Source of the DNA: Bacteroidales bacterium
GTDB lineage: Bacteria; Bacteroidota; Bacteroidia; Bacteroidales; WRLA01
Assembly: GCA_009777825.1 (NCBI GenBank)
Contig: WRLA01000018.1
Location: forward strand, 1 to 44,424
Direction of reading: 5' to 3'
Length of the DNA: 44,424 bases
The notes below the pieces were generated by a model. The model was not told where the DNA came from and searched no databases. It saw only the letters and a program-made list of their open reading frames with translations. Below, one piece after another: positions 7,418 through 15,392 of this stretch; position 1 is the first letter of the stretch; each line of letters starts with the position of its first letter. A program made the translations under genes and the position numbers.

Positions 7418-8694
7418 TGCATAACATCATCACTCTTGGCTGCTCGAAAAACACCGTTGATTCGGAGGTGTTAATGAAACAACTGCAAGCGTCGGGAATA
7501 GACGTTGTCCACGACAGCAACGAGCCGACCGAAACCGTCATCATCAACACCTGCGGGTTTATTGCCGATGCCAAAGAAGAATCCGTTGACACCATCTTAA
7601 ACAGCGTGGCGCTGAAAAACGTCGGCAAGATTAAGAAAATTATCGTCTTCGGCTGCCTCTCGGAACGCTATGCCGAAACGCTGAAAAAAGAGATTCCCGA
7701 AGTGGACCTCTGGTACGGCGTTCACGATTTGGAAAACATCGTTGCCGCCGCCCAAGCGACGTTCAAACCGGAACTGCTGACCGACAGGGTTTTAACTACG
7801 CCCTCCCACTACGCCTACGTCAAAATCGCCGAAGGATGCAACCGTCGCTGTTCCTTTTGCGCCATCCCACTCATACGCGGGAAACATCTCTCGAAACCGG
7901 TGGAAACCATCCTCGAAGAATCCAAACGCTTAGTAAACAACGGCGTGAAAGAGTTGATACTGATTTCGCAAGACCTGACCTACTACGGCATAGATCTCTA
8001 TGGGAAACAACGTCTTACGGAACTCGTTGACCTCCTGTCCGAACAAAGCGGCGCAGAGTGGATACGGCTACACTACACCTTCCCGTCGGGATTCCCGCTG
8101 CCGCTGCTCGACCTGATGCGGGAACGAACCAACATCTGCAACTACATTGACATCCCGTTGCAACATATCAACGACAAGATTCTCAAAGAGATGCAACGTG
8201 GCATCGGAACAGCAGGAACCATCGCCCTGTTGGAAGAGTTTAGAAAACGGTTGCCCGGTGCGGCTATCCGTACCACTTTCATCGTCGGCTTTCCGGGTGA
8301 GACGGAAAAGGCGTTCATGGAGTTGGCAGACTTCGTGAAATCGTCGCAATTCGATCGTATGGGCGTCTTCACCTACTCGCCCGAAGAACAAACCGCCGCC
8401 TTCAAGAAAAAAGACAGCATCCCCCAAAAAGTGAAAAACGAACGCGCCGAATACCTGATGGCGCTACAACAGGAAATATCGTTGGAAAAAAACCGAAAGA
8501 AAATCGGAACTACCCAAAAAGTGCTCATTGACGACCTCGAAACGCCCTATTACGTCGGACGAACAGAGTACGACTCCCCCGAAGTGGATAACACCGTGCT
8601 AATCAAAAGCAGCCAACCGCTCTCCATCGGAGATTTCTATACCGCGAAAATAGTGGATGCGGATTTGTACGATTTGATGGCGGAGGTGGTATAA
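7414..8694 (+). CDS. rimO: Ribosomal protein S12 methylthiotransferase RimO
   Basis: RimO is a radical-SAM enzyme that methylthiolates an Asp of ribosomal protein S12. The 426-aa product has the N-terminal methylthiotransferase domain with conserved cysteines (GCSKNTVDSE, NTCGF, FGCLSER). The radical-SAM motif is Cys142, Cys146 and Cys149 (CNRRCSFC), and a C-terminal TRAM-like region follows. Two ATGs in a row (7414, 7417) can start it; both overlap the upstream stop. Its promoter is probably that of the inserted pair or of the fabH operon. Confidence 0.96.
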   Translation: MMHNIITLGCSKNTVDSEVLMKQLQASGIDVVHDSNEPTETVIINTCGFIADAKEESVDTILNSVALKNVGKIKKIIVFGCLSERYAETLKKEIPEVDLWYGVHDLENIVAAAQATFKPELLTDRVLTTPSHYAYVKIAEGCNRRCSFCAIPLIRGKHLSKPVETILEESKRLVNNGVKELILISQDLTYYGIDLYGKQRLTELVDLLSEQSGAEWIRLHYTFPSGFPLPLLDLMRERTNICNYIDIPLQHINDKILKEMQRGIGTAGTIALLEEFRKRLPGAAIRTTFIVGFPGETEKAFMELADFVKSSQFDRMGVFTYSPEEQTAAFKKKDSIPQKVKNERAEYLMALQQEISLEKNRKKIGTTQKVLIDDLETPYYVGRTEYDSPEVDNTVLIKSSQPLSIGDFYTAKIVDADLYDLMAEVV

Positions 8695-8695
8695 A

Positions 8696-9073
8696 TCACA
8701 GAAACTTCATCTTTTCAATATCGCGACGTTCTTTCTTGGTGGGACGTCCGGTTCCCCGTTCCCGCTGCTCGGAGCGCATTTTTTGCAGAAGCGCCACCCG
8801 TTCGTACTCTTCCGGCGGCGTCAGGTCGTGGATATAATCCGGTACTAACTTGGCGCCCAAACGGTTCTTTGTCAACGCCTTCACCACGACGTTTTTGTGC
8901 AAACCCGCTTCCAAGACCAAGTGAACCTCGTCGTTTACAACAACTTCTCGCGAAGGCTTTACGCTGATGTCGCGTATCTTCACTTTCCCCGCATCACACG
9001 CCTCCGCCGCCGCATTCCGCGTCTTGAAAAGCCGGACAGCCCATAAAAATTTGTCAATACGTACTTTTTCCAT
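8696..9073 (-). CDS. hslR: S4-domain RNA-binding protein (Hsp15-like)
   Basis: The 125-aa product begins with an S4 RNA-binding domain: 'MEKVRIDKFLWAVRLFKTRN', 'GKVKIRD', then 'KPSREVVVNDEV'. A basic, charged tail (GRPTKKERRDIEKMKFL) follows, as in Hsp15. Hsp15 rescues stalled 50S subunits that carry nascent chains. The start lies inside the 3' end of dapB (20-bp overlap), so the two are translationally linked. Convergent with rimO with only a base between the stops. Confidence 0.9.
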   Translation of the reverse strand: MEKVRIDKFLWAVRLFKTRNAAAEACDAGKVKIRDISVKPSREVVVNDEVHLVLEAGLHKNVVVKALTKNRLGAKLVPDYIHDLTPPEEYERVALLQKMRSEQRERGTGRPTKKERRDIEKMKFL

Positions 9074-9824
9074 ACATTATCACATCTTTCATGGTAAAAA
9101 CTCCAACATGTCCGGGCAGCCACTCCGCCGCACAGACCGCGCCCAAGGCAAAGCCCTCGCGACTGAAAGCGGCATGACGGATGACGATTTCATCAACGGG
9201 AGAGCGATATTTTATCTCGTGCGTTCCGACAACTTCCCCTTCCCGAAAGGCTGTAACCGGAAGTTTGCCGAAAGTTTCGTCGGAAATGTTGCCGGAAGTT
9301 TTGCCGGACATTTCGTCGAAAGAGGTCAGCATCCAGCCCGAAAGGTCGTCGTATTGCTGTAAAATATCGTTGGCGAGGGTGATGGCGGTTCCGCTCGGAG
9401 CGTCTTTTTTGTGGATGTGGTGAGTCTCTTCGACGCTGGGGCGGTAGTCGGGATAAGGACGCATCACTTTTGCCAACATCCGGTTGAGTTCGAAAAACAG
9501 ATTCACGCCCAGACTCATGTTCGTTCCGTAGAGCAGTGATTGCTTTTTGTCAATACATTGCTTTTCAATCTCTTCAAAACGCTCATACCAGCCTGTTGTC
9601 CCGACGACGACGGGTATGTTTGCTTCAAAAAAGCGTAGAATATTGTCCGCAACGACGGCGGGCATGGAGAAGTCAATCGCCACGTCGGCGGCGGCAATCC
9701 GCGCCTGATGCCTCTTAAAGTCATCGGCATTGTCAATGATGGCGGCGATGGCATGTCCGCGCTGCAACGCTATTTTTTCAACATGGCGCCCCATGCGCCC
9801 GTAGCCTGAGATGATGATGTTCAT
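9054..9824 (-). CDS. dapB: 4-hydroxy-tetrahydrodipicolinate reductase
   Basis: DapB makes tetrahydrodipicolinate in the lysine/diaminopimelate pathway. The 256-aa product has the N-terminal Rossmann motif 'SGYGRMGRHVEK', the 'VVVGTTGWY' strand, the 'EETHHIHKKDAPSGTA' active-site motif with catalytic His-His and Lys, and a C-terminal 'HVGVFTMKDV'. It overlaps hslR by 20 bp. No clear promoter element was found upstream. Confidence 0.97.
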   Translation of the reverse strand: MNIIISGYGRMGRHVEKIALQRGHAIAAIIDNADDFKRHQARIAAADVAIDFSMPAVVADNILRFFEANIPVVVGTTGWYERFEEIEKQCIDKKQSLLYGTNMSLGVNLFFELNRMLAKVMRPYPDYRPSVEETHHIHKKDAPSGTAITLANDILQQYDDLSGWMLTSFDEMSGKTSGNISDETFGKLPVTAFREGEVVGTHEIKYRSPVDEIVIRHAAFSREGFALGAVCAAEWLPGHVGVFTMKDVIMYGKSTY

Positions 9825-9870
9825 GGGTTTATTAGCTCTATTTTAATATTGCTTCCGTGATATACAACCA

Positions 9871-10107
9871 TTATTTAACCCCTCCATTTTGACAGCAAAT
9901 TTCATAAATATCCCGCACCGCCCAAATATCATTATCGGTGTGTAAAGCCCACCAATGCTCGGTAAGGAAATCCCAACCGCCATGTTTTTTTAGATAAAAA
10001 TAAGCGTCCTGAACATTCATTTTGTAAGCATCTGCAAAAGCAGGTACTATGTATGTCATAAAACTTATTTTGTCGCTCGTCGCTTTATCTATTGCTTGCG
10101 TTGCCAT
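9871..10107 (-). CDS. DUF3791 family small protein
   Basis: The 78-aa product resembles DUF3791: 'DKISFMTYIVPAFADAYKMNVQDAYFYLKK...ALHTDNDIWAVRDIYEI', a helical family often found beside DUF3990 genes or toxin-like genes. I chose the ATG at 10107 because a promoter element lies 30 bp upstream and the longer frame starts inside it. No DUF3990 partner is present; the upstream neighbour is a protease. Function unknown. Confidence 0.75.
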   Translation of the reverse strand: MATQAIDKATSDKISFMTYIVPAFADAYKMNVQDAYFYLKKHGGWDFLTEHWWALHTDNDIWAVRDIYEICCQNGGVK

Positions 10108-10136
10108 ATATGTATTCTGTTTGATTTTATAAACTG

Positions 10137-10144
10137 CAAAGGTA
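10137..10144 (-). promoter_or_regulatory. -7 promoter element of the DUF3791 gene
   Basis: CAAAGGTA (minus strand TACCTTTG), 30 bp from the start codon. Confidence 0.6.
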
Positions 10145-10156
10145 GCATTTTTATTA

Positions 10157-11080
10157 TTAATCAATAAAAAGTAAAAACCTGTTTTGAAAACTCAGCAGCA
10201 TTTTCTGTTTTGAAAGTATTTCGTAGCCGATTAATCCGTCTAATTGTTTAAGAGGGATCATGTCATTGAAAACAGTAAGCGTATTTTGGAAATTTTTGTT
10301 TCCGATGGTCAATTCTTTGATTGTTCCTGATTCAACGATTTTTGCTTCACCAACACCAAACAAAGTATCATTTTCCAGCATTAATACATGTTCTTTCACA
10401 GAGTTCAAGAACTTCTTATCCAACAGATTAGCCTCTGCTCCGCAGTCTATTCCGAAGTTAAAATCCATTTTTCCAATTTTTCCTTTTACAATTGGAATAT
10501 GTTTCCACATTTCTATCGGAAGTGTCTCAATTTTACTTTGCTTGTAGTTTGTCTCAAGATAATTTTTCGTTACATTCGGCTGGATAAGCGTGAGTGTGTT
10601 ATTGGTATAATCAAACAGCATATCGTAATCTTTATAAACGTCGTAGCCGATTAAACCATATATCTCGGTATCTAATCCTTGTTCTAAATGGGCAATATCC
10701 ATTGTTGTTACTTTGTTTTCCTTTATTTTTATGCCATAAAAGTCGAAATCTTCAATTTGAACAATATTCATTGATACAGAGGAGTTTACACCCCATGCGC
10801 TGATGTTGCTCATGACGCTTATATCGTCATATTCATTTTTAAAATATTTACCGTTGAGTACCAAAGAGGGGGATCCGCTGTCAATAATAAAAGTTTTGCT
10901 TTCTCCGTTGAGGGTTGCTTTTGTCGTAGGTATTTCTGATTGTATTTGTATAGGAATGGTGATAATTTGCTGTTCGCTTTTTTCATATTCTGTCTTATTT
11001 TGATCAAAACTTTGCGAAGAGACCGAATGGGCAAAACACAGCAAAGCACAAAGAAAACTGATGTGAAAATGTTTGTTCAT
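10157..11080 (-). CDS. Retropepsin-like aspartic protease, secreted
   Basis: The 307-aa product has a Sec signal peptide (about residues 1-22, ending 'FAHSVSSQS') and two copies of the retropepsin-like half-site: 'FIIDSGSPSLVLNG' and 'FGIDCGAEANLLD'. Each has the DxG triad hydrophobic-Asp-Ser/Cys-Gly, plus a late 'LDGLIGYEIL' strand that fits the pepsin-like 'hhG' motif. It is probably a periplasmic or outer-membrane protease; substrate unknown. The promoter is divergent from the Spi protease gene. Confidence 0.85.
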   Translation of the reverse strand: MNKHFHISFLCALLCFAHSVSSQSFDQNKTEYEKSEQQIITIPIQIQSEIPTTKATLNGESKTFIIDSGSPSLVLNGKYFKNEYDDISVMSNISAWGVNSSVSMNIVQIEDFDFYGIKIKENKVTTMDIAHLEQGLDTEIYGLIGYDVYKDYDMLFDYTNNTLTLIQPNVTKNYLETNYKQSKIETLPIEMWKHIPIVKGKIGKMDFNFGIDCGAEANLLDKKFLNSVKEHVLMLENDTLFGVGEAKIVESGTIKELTIGNKNFQNTLTVFNDMIPLKQLDGLIGYEILSKQKMLLSFQNRFLLFID

Positions 11081-11120
11081 GATGTGTGTTTTTTAATCTA
11101 ATGATGATTGATTTTATAAA

Positions 11121-11153
11121 GTGCAAAGGTATGAAAAAATCGTATCTTTGCAC
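11121..11153. promoter_or_regulatory. Mirror-symmetric divergent promoter of two protease genes
   Basis: GTGCAAAGGTA (11121-11131) and TATCTTTGCAC (11143-11153) are inverted copies with one mismatch. The left arm holds TACCTTTG on the minus strand for the aspartic protease; the right arm holds TATCTTTG for the Spi protease. The -7 elements are 11 bp apart, so the two promoters overlap. Confidence 0.7.
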
Positions 11154-11169
11154 TTTAAATACCATATAC

Positions 11170-13329
11170 ATGAAAAAATATCATCATTTTCTTTTGTGTG
11201 CGGCAGTTTTTCTGAGTACAACATCGCATCTTTTTGCGGAAAAAGTCAGCCAACAGACGGCTGCACAGGTAGCGAAAAACTTTTATTATGAGACGACAGC
11301 CTTCAGAGGCGTTGGGTATGACCGGATTTCCGTTTCGGAAGTCTTTGACGTTCAGCGTGATGGGAACAGTGTTTACTATGCTTTCAACTTTGTTGACGGT
11401 GGTTTCGTCATTGTGTCTGCCGATGATCTGTACACGCCCATCATCGGCTACAACACCGAGGGCGCCTACTCTGAAACCGACGCGCCCGAAAATTGGCAAT
11501 GGCTGATGAATGAGTTTGCGGAGATGATCGCTTTCGGACGAGAGCAACAACTCGCACCCAATCCCGACTATGCCGCGGTGTGGCAGCATCTGTCGGTGGA
11601 CGATCCTTCGCTGCTGCGTGGCGGTCGCGATGTCATCGTCTCGCCGCTTTGTCCGGCGTTGTGGAATCAGAACCATCCCTACAACTACTACGCGCCCTTG
11701 GATTCGCAAGGACCGGGCGGACGGGCTTACGCCGGTTGCGTGGCTACCGCCATGAGCATCATCATGCACTACTGGCGCTGGCCCCGGCAAGGCACAGGAT
11801 CACATTCCTACAATCCGAACTCGTGGTTTTGTCCCGGAAGCAACTATCCGACATTGTCTGTCAGTTTTGGAGATACGGAATACAATTTCGACGGCATGAC
11901 CAACTCCATTCGCGTAGGGATGGACAACCCCGTTGCGTTGCTGATGTATCATTGCGGCGTGGCGGTGGATATGATGTACTGCGCTTCCGGCTCCGGAGCG
12001 TTTTCGGAAGATGTGCCGGGCGCCATCAAATCCTATTTCAAATACGACAAAAGCGCAACCCTCTACGATAAAGATATGATGAGCGACCAGCAATGGAAAG
12101 ATTTGCTGAAAACCGACTTGGACAAAGGCTTTCCGATGTATAATTCGGGCAACTCATCTGCCGGAGGTCATGCCTTCGTCTGTGATGGCTACGACAGTGA
12201 CGACCTCTTCCATTATAACTTCGGCTGGGGCGGCTCCCAAAACGGATATTATACCGTAAACAACGTCAACGGCTTCCATTCGTGGCAAAGCGTGATTGTG
12301 AATTACATTCCCGACAAAGACCAGTATCCCTACGCCTGTCCGGAATTGACGATTGTTCCGTTTTCGGAAGGAACCATTGCCGACTGCTCGGGACCGGTAC
12401 ACAACTATTCACCCGACATCTCTTCTTCATGGCTGATTGACCCCAACGCAGGAGGCGACCTGTCGGAAAAAATCATTATCATCACCTGGGAACAATTAGA
12501 CCTGGCACAAGACGACTACCTCACCATTTATGACGGCAAAGATGAAGAAAGTCCCGTGCTGGCTCAATATACCGCAGACTCGCAACCGCAAGAGATACAA
12601 TCCACCGGAGCGAAAGTCTTTATCCGTTTTACCACATCCCCGACGTCGGAAACGGCACAAGGCTTTATGCTGAATTTCAAAATAAAGGCGGTGAAAGTTT
12701 GCGACGCCAGCGGAACAACCACGCTGACAGACCCGGAAGGAACTTTCGACGACGGATCAGGCGACAACTACTTCTACCCCAACTCCAACTATTGCCGGTG
12801 GATGATAGAACCCGAAAATGCAAAAAGCCTCACCATCACCTTCAACTATTTTGAAACCGAAACAGGAAAAGACGTCGTGAAAATATACGATGCCGAAACA
12901 GTTAAGACCGTAGCAACACTGTCGGGATTTTATTCACCAAGCAATCTTCCCACCGTTACAGTGCCTTCGGGAAGAGCAATGGTTACTTTCTCATCCGATA
13001 ATACCGTCAATGCCAAAGGCTTCGAACTGAACTATAAAGCAGATTACACGACCGCCGTCGAAGAACAAAATCAAGCCGTCGAAGCGCTGACGGTCTTCCC
13101 CAATCCCACCTCCGGCAACCTCAACATCTCTTTCTCCTCTCACAACAACGACAACATCCATATCGAAATATTCAACATCACTGGACAAAATATCTATCAT
13201 GAACGCCTGACAGACTTCTCCGGAATCTACCGCAAAACCATCAACACGGAATCTTTCCCGCAAGGCGTTTGTTTTCTGAGAATTACATCGTCGAATGGGG
13301 TTTCGGTAAAGAAGATAATGGTGGATTGA
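11170..13329 (+). CDS. Spi-family C10 cysteine peptidase with CUB domains and T9SS sorting domain
   Basis: A secreted streptopain-like cysteine protease of 719 aa. Signal peptide ends around residue 23. About 25-140 is the Spi pro-domain ('VSQQTAAQVAKNFYY', 'DGGFVIVSADD'). The peptidase has catalytic Cys190 (AGCVATAM) and His334 (GGHAFVCDGYDS), then 'FHYNFGWGG'. Two CUB-like domains follow (about 380-500 and 510-615, each opened by a Cys and ending in a beta strand). The last ~75 residues ('VFPNPTSGNL' to 'KKIMVD') are a type A T9SS sorting domain, so export is through the outer membrane. I chose ATG 11170 because it follows the promoter by 19 bp and begins the signal peptide. Confidence 0.93.
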   Translation: MKKYHHFLLCAAVFLSTTSHLFAEKVSQQTAAQVAKNFYYETTAFRGVGYDRISVSEVFDVQRDGNSVYYAFNFVDGGFVIVSADDLYTPIIGYNTEGAYSETDAPENWQWLMNEFAEMIAFGREQQLAPNPDYAAVWQHLSVDDPSLLRGGRDVIVSPLCPALWNQNHPYNYYAPLDSQGPGGRAYAGCVATAMSIIMHYWRWPRQGTGSHSYNPNSWFCPGSNYPTLSVSFGDTEYNFDGMTNSIRVGMDNPVALLMYHCGVAVDMMYCASGSGAFSEDVPGAIKSYFKYDKSATLYDKDMMSDQQWKDLLKTDLDKGFPMYNSGNSSAGGHAFVCDGYDSDDLFHYNFGWGGSQNGYYTVNNVNGFHSWQSVIVNYIPDKDQYPYACPELTIVPFSEGTIADCSGPVHNYSPDISSSWLIDPNAGGDLSEKIIIITWEQLDLAQDDYLTIYDGKDEESPVLAQYTADSQPQEIQSTGAKVFIRFTTSPTSETAQGFMLNFKIKAVKVCDASGTTTLTDPEGTFDDGSGDNYFYPNSNYCRWMIEPENAKSLTITFNYFETETGKDVVKIYDAETVKTVATLSGFYSPSNLPTVTVPSGRAMVTFSSDNTVNAKGFELNYKADYTTAVEEQNQAVEALTVFPNPTSGNLNISFSSHNNDNIHIEIFNITGQNIYHERLTDFSGIYRKTINTESFPQGVCFLRITSSNGVSVKKIMVD

Positions 13330-13416
13330 TAAAAGACGGATTCGGTAAATAAAAAAGAACCTCCGCAGTTGTTCAACGGAGACCCTTCCCTAATTAAATT
13401 TATTCTTTATGAAACG

Positions 13417-13439
13417 CGCATTATCTTGATTATAATGCG
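13417..13439 (-). terminator. Hairpin at the rpsT 3' end
   Basis: CGCATTAT (13417-13424) pairs with ATAATGCG (13432-13439). It overlaps the rpsT stop codon and lies just downstream of the gene on the minus strand. The T-tract after it is short, so termination is only likely. Confidence 0.45.
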
Positions 13440-13681
13440 TTTAGTTTTCTGTTGAGTTTCGATTTAAGGTTGGCGGCTTTGTTTTTATGCACTAAGTTCC
13501 TTTTTACATTTCTGTCAATCAAAGAAATGACTTTGGGAAACAGTTCTTGTGCTTCATTTTTTTCGGTGAGGGCGCGTAACTTTCTGATAGCATTGCGCAT
13601 GGTGCGACCATAATAACGATTGCTCAACCTTCTGGCTTGACTCTGACGAATTCTCTTTATTGCTGACTTGTGATTTGCCAT
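13430..13681 (-). CDS. rpsT: 30S ribosomal protein S20
   Basis: The 83-aa product is a full S20: '[18 protein letters not shown]', then '[16 protein letters not shown]'. It binds 16S rRNA early in 30S assembly. I chose ATG 13681 (MANHKS); the longer frame begins inside its promoter (13721-13728). Divergent from the ketosynthase gene. Confidence 0.97.
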   Translation of the reverse strand: MANHKSAIKRIRQSQARRLSNRYYGRTMRNAIRKLRALTEKNEAQELFPKVISLIDRNVKRNLVHKNKAANLKSKLNRKLNAL

Positions 13682-13720
13682 TACTATTATAAATTTTTCT
13701 GTTCTTAAAATTTGCGGGTG

Positions 13721-13728
13721 CAAAGGTA
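13721..13728 (-). promoter_or_regulatory. -7 promoter element of rpsT
   Basis: CAAAGGTA (minus strand TACCTTTG), 40 bp from the rpsT start. Confidence 0.65.
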
Positions 13729-13781
13729 CGACTTTTTTTGATATATTCAACTTTTCGGGGATTTTTTTTCAAAAAAAACTG

Positions 13782-13789
13782 TACCTTTG
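13782..13789 (+). promoter_or_regulatory. -7 promoter element of the pigment-lipid cluster
   Basis: TACCTTTG, 54 bp before the ketosynthase start codon; it may serve the whole downstream cluster, apart from internal promoters. Confidence 0.65.
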
Positions 13790-13842
13790 CGCTTAGTTGT
13801 ATATAAGCAACAAAATCAGTACTATAGTAGTTAGCAACAAAA

Positions 13843-15336
13843 ATGGATACAATTTTAATTACCGGAATGGGCATCGTGTCAGCGTTGGGCAATAACGTTG
13901 AGGAAAACTTGCATGCCTTGCGGGCAAACCGTAGCGGCATCGCTCCTTTGCGTTATCTGCGAACTTCGCACACCGAATTTCCCGTCGGCGAAGTGAAAAT
14001 GACCGACGAAGAGATGATAAGCCTTCTCAAAATACCTGAGAATAAACCGATTACCCGCACATCATTGATGGGAATGTTGGCAGTGCGCGAAGCGTTGGAA
14101 AGTGCGGGGTTGCGATGTGCAATGTGCGATGTGCGACAATCAGACGTAAGATGTGAGACCACAAACATCTCACGTCTCAAATCTCAAAATCTCACGTCTC
14201 AAATCTCAAAATCTCACGTCTCAAATCTCAAAATCGCTTTTATCAACGGCACCACCGTCGGCGGTATGGACAAGAGCGAGCGGTTTTACCTCGACTTTTT
14301 CGACAACGACAGCAAAAACGCCTACATCTCCACCCACGACTGCGGCTCCTGTACTGAGATGATTGCCGATTATTTCGGCATTTTCTCGCAGGTGGACACC
14401 ATCTCGACGGCTTGCAGTTCGGCAGCCAACGCCATCATTCTCGGCGCCGAACTGCTTAGAAGCGGTCGTGCCGACATCGTCGTAGCGGGCGGGAGTGAAT
14501 GTCTCACGAAGTTCCACCTGAACGGCTTTAACACGCTGATGATACTCGACCGCGAACCTTGCCGACCGTTCGACGCCACGCGCGCAGGCATCACCCTCGG
14601 CGAAGGCGCCGCATACGTGGTGATGGAACGGAGGGGCGATGTGAGATGTGAGATGTGCGATGTGAGACAGTCTCAAATCTCAAATCTCAAAACCCACAAT
14701 CCGCATCCTTCCCCCTTTGGGGGAAGTACCCGAAGGGGGAAGGGGGCTCAAATCGCAAATCGCAAATCGCAAATCGCACTCTCCGGCTATGCCAACACCT
14801 GCGACGCCTACCACCAAACCGCCTCCTCGCCCGACGGCGACGGCGCCTATTTAGCAATGAAAAAAGCGCTCGAAGCCGCCCAACTTCAACCCGGACAGAT
14901 TGACTACATCAACGCCCACGGCACAGGCACGGAAAACAACGACCTAAGCGAAGGAATGGCGATTGTGCGTTTGTTCGGCGAGAAAATACCGCCCGTTTCC
15001 TCTACCAAAGCTTTCACGGGACATACTACGAGCGCCGCCGGCTGCGTGGAGACAGTGATTTCCATCTTGGCATTGCAGCACAACTTCATCCCCGCCAACC
15101 TGAACTTTTCGGAGAAAATGCCCGAATTGCCGTTTACTCCATATTTAGATATGAGACAATCAGATATGAGATATGAGACTGAACACACGGAAAATCTCAC
15201 GTCTCACAATCTCACGTCTCATAATCCCACATCGCACATCGAATTAAACCATGTTTTGTGCAACTCTTTCGGGTTTGGCGGTAATGACAGTTCGTTGATT
15301 TTCAGTAAAATACAGCGAAAACTTACAACTTTGTAA
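13843..15336 (+). CDS. Beta-ketoacyl synthase (FabF-like KS) carrying three in-frame repeat insertions
   Basis: A condensing enzyme of the FabF/KS-alpha type, probably extending the polyene chain of an aryl-polyene/flexirubin-like product with the chain-length factor at 16532. The active site is complete: Cys191 (STACSSAAN), His359 (NAHGTGTENND) and His394 (GHTTSAAG). At 497 aa it is about 90-100 residues longer than family members. The excess is explained by three repeat blocks (14106-14235, 14638-14779, 15148-15242) translated as Cys/Arg/Ser/Ile-rich peptides such as 'CDVRQSDVRCE' and 'QIANRKSQIALSG'. Each lies between conserved blocks, so the protein may still fold. The C-terminus (KLTTL) and stop fall in a perfect palindrome. 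Starts at MDTILITGMG. Confidence 0.92.
   Translation: MDTILITGMGIVSALGNNVEENLHALRANRSGIAPLRYLRTSHTEFPVGEVKMTDEEMISLLKIPENKPITRTSLMGMLAVREALESAGLRCAMCDVRQSDVRCETTNISRLKSQNLTSQISKSHVSNLKIAFINGTTVGGMDKSERFYLDFFDNDSKNAYISTHDCGSCTEMIADYFGIFSQVDTISTACSSAANAIILGAELLRSGRADIVVAGGSECLTKFHLNGFNTLMILDREPCRPFDATRAGITLGEGAAYVVMERRGDVRCEMCDVRQSQISNLKTHNPHPSPFGGSTRRGKGAQIANRKSQIALSGYANTCDAYHQTASSPDGDGAYLAMKKALEAAQLQPGQIDYINAHGTGTENNDLSEGMAIVRLFGEKIPPVSSTKAFTGHTTSAAGCVETVISILALQHNFIPANLNFSEKMPELPFTPYLDMRQSDMRYETEHTENLTSHNLTSHNPTSHIELNHVLCNSFGFGGNDSSLIFSKIQRKLTTL
14106..14235. repeat. Intragenic repeat block 1: heptamers plus three exact 22-bp copies
   Basis: The left part has GATGTGC-type heptamers. The right part holds three exact tandem copies of a 22-bp unit at 14167-14188, 14189-14210 and 14211-14232. 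Because 22 is one more than a multiple of 3, the three copies are read in three frames, and three copies (66 bp) restore the frame. Confidence 0.85.
14638..14779. repeat. Intragenic repeat block 2: GATGTGA heptamers, GC-rich palindrome, AATCGCA heptamers
   Basis: Four GATGTGM heptamers (14638-14665) and three CTCAAA words are followed by a nested GC-rich palindrome (14703-14749) and four AATCGCA heptamers. The outer arms are complementary in style (GATGTG versus AATCGC), and the whole block is open in the gene frame. Confidence 0.8.
15148..15242. repeat. Intragenic repeat block 3
   Basis: GATATGAGAC and GATATGAGATATGAGAC on the left face TCTCACGTCTCACAATCTCA and CCCACATCGCACATCG on the right, an imperfect inverted repeat. 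It is translated as MRQSDMRYETEH... and ...NPTSHIELNH, ahead of the conserved 'NSFGFGGND' of the ketosynthase. Confidence 0.8.
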
Positions 15337-15353
15337 GTTACAAAGTTGTAAGT
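15321..15353. repeat. Perfect 13-bp inverted repeat over the ketosynthase stop codon
   Basis: ACTTACAACTTTG (15321-15333) and CAAAGTTGTAAGT (15341-15353) with a 7-nt loop that contains the TAA stop. No T-run follows. It could act as a terminator, an mRNA-stabilising hairpin or an operator; it may also be another inserted repeat. Confidence 0.75.
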
Positions 15354-15367
15354 TTGGAAAAATGTTT

Positions 15368-15375
15368 TATCTTTG
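15368..15375 (+). promoter_or_regulatory. -7 promoter element of the AAA ATPase gene
   Basis: TATCTTTG, 18 bp before ATG 15393. The inserted-looking ATPase gene has its own promoter. Confidence 0.65.
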
Positions 15376-15392
15376 CAGCAAAATATTTTGAC

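Noticed and set aside
14106..15242. Regularly repeated short units resembling a CRISPR array
   Set aside because: There are no unique spacers; units are contiguous 7-bp or 22-bp repeats inside an open ketosynthase gene, and no cas genes are near.
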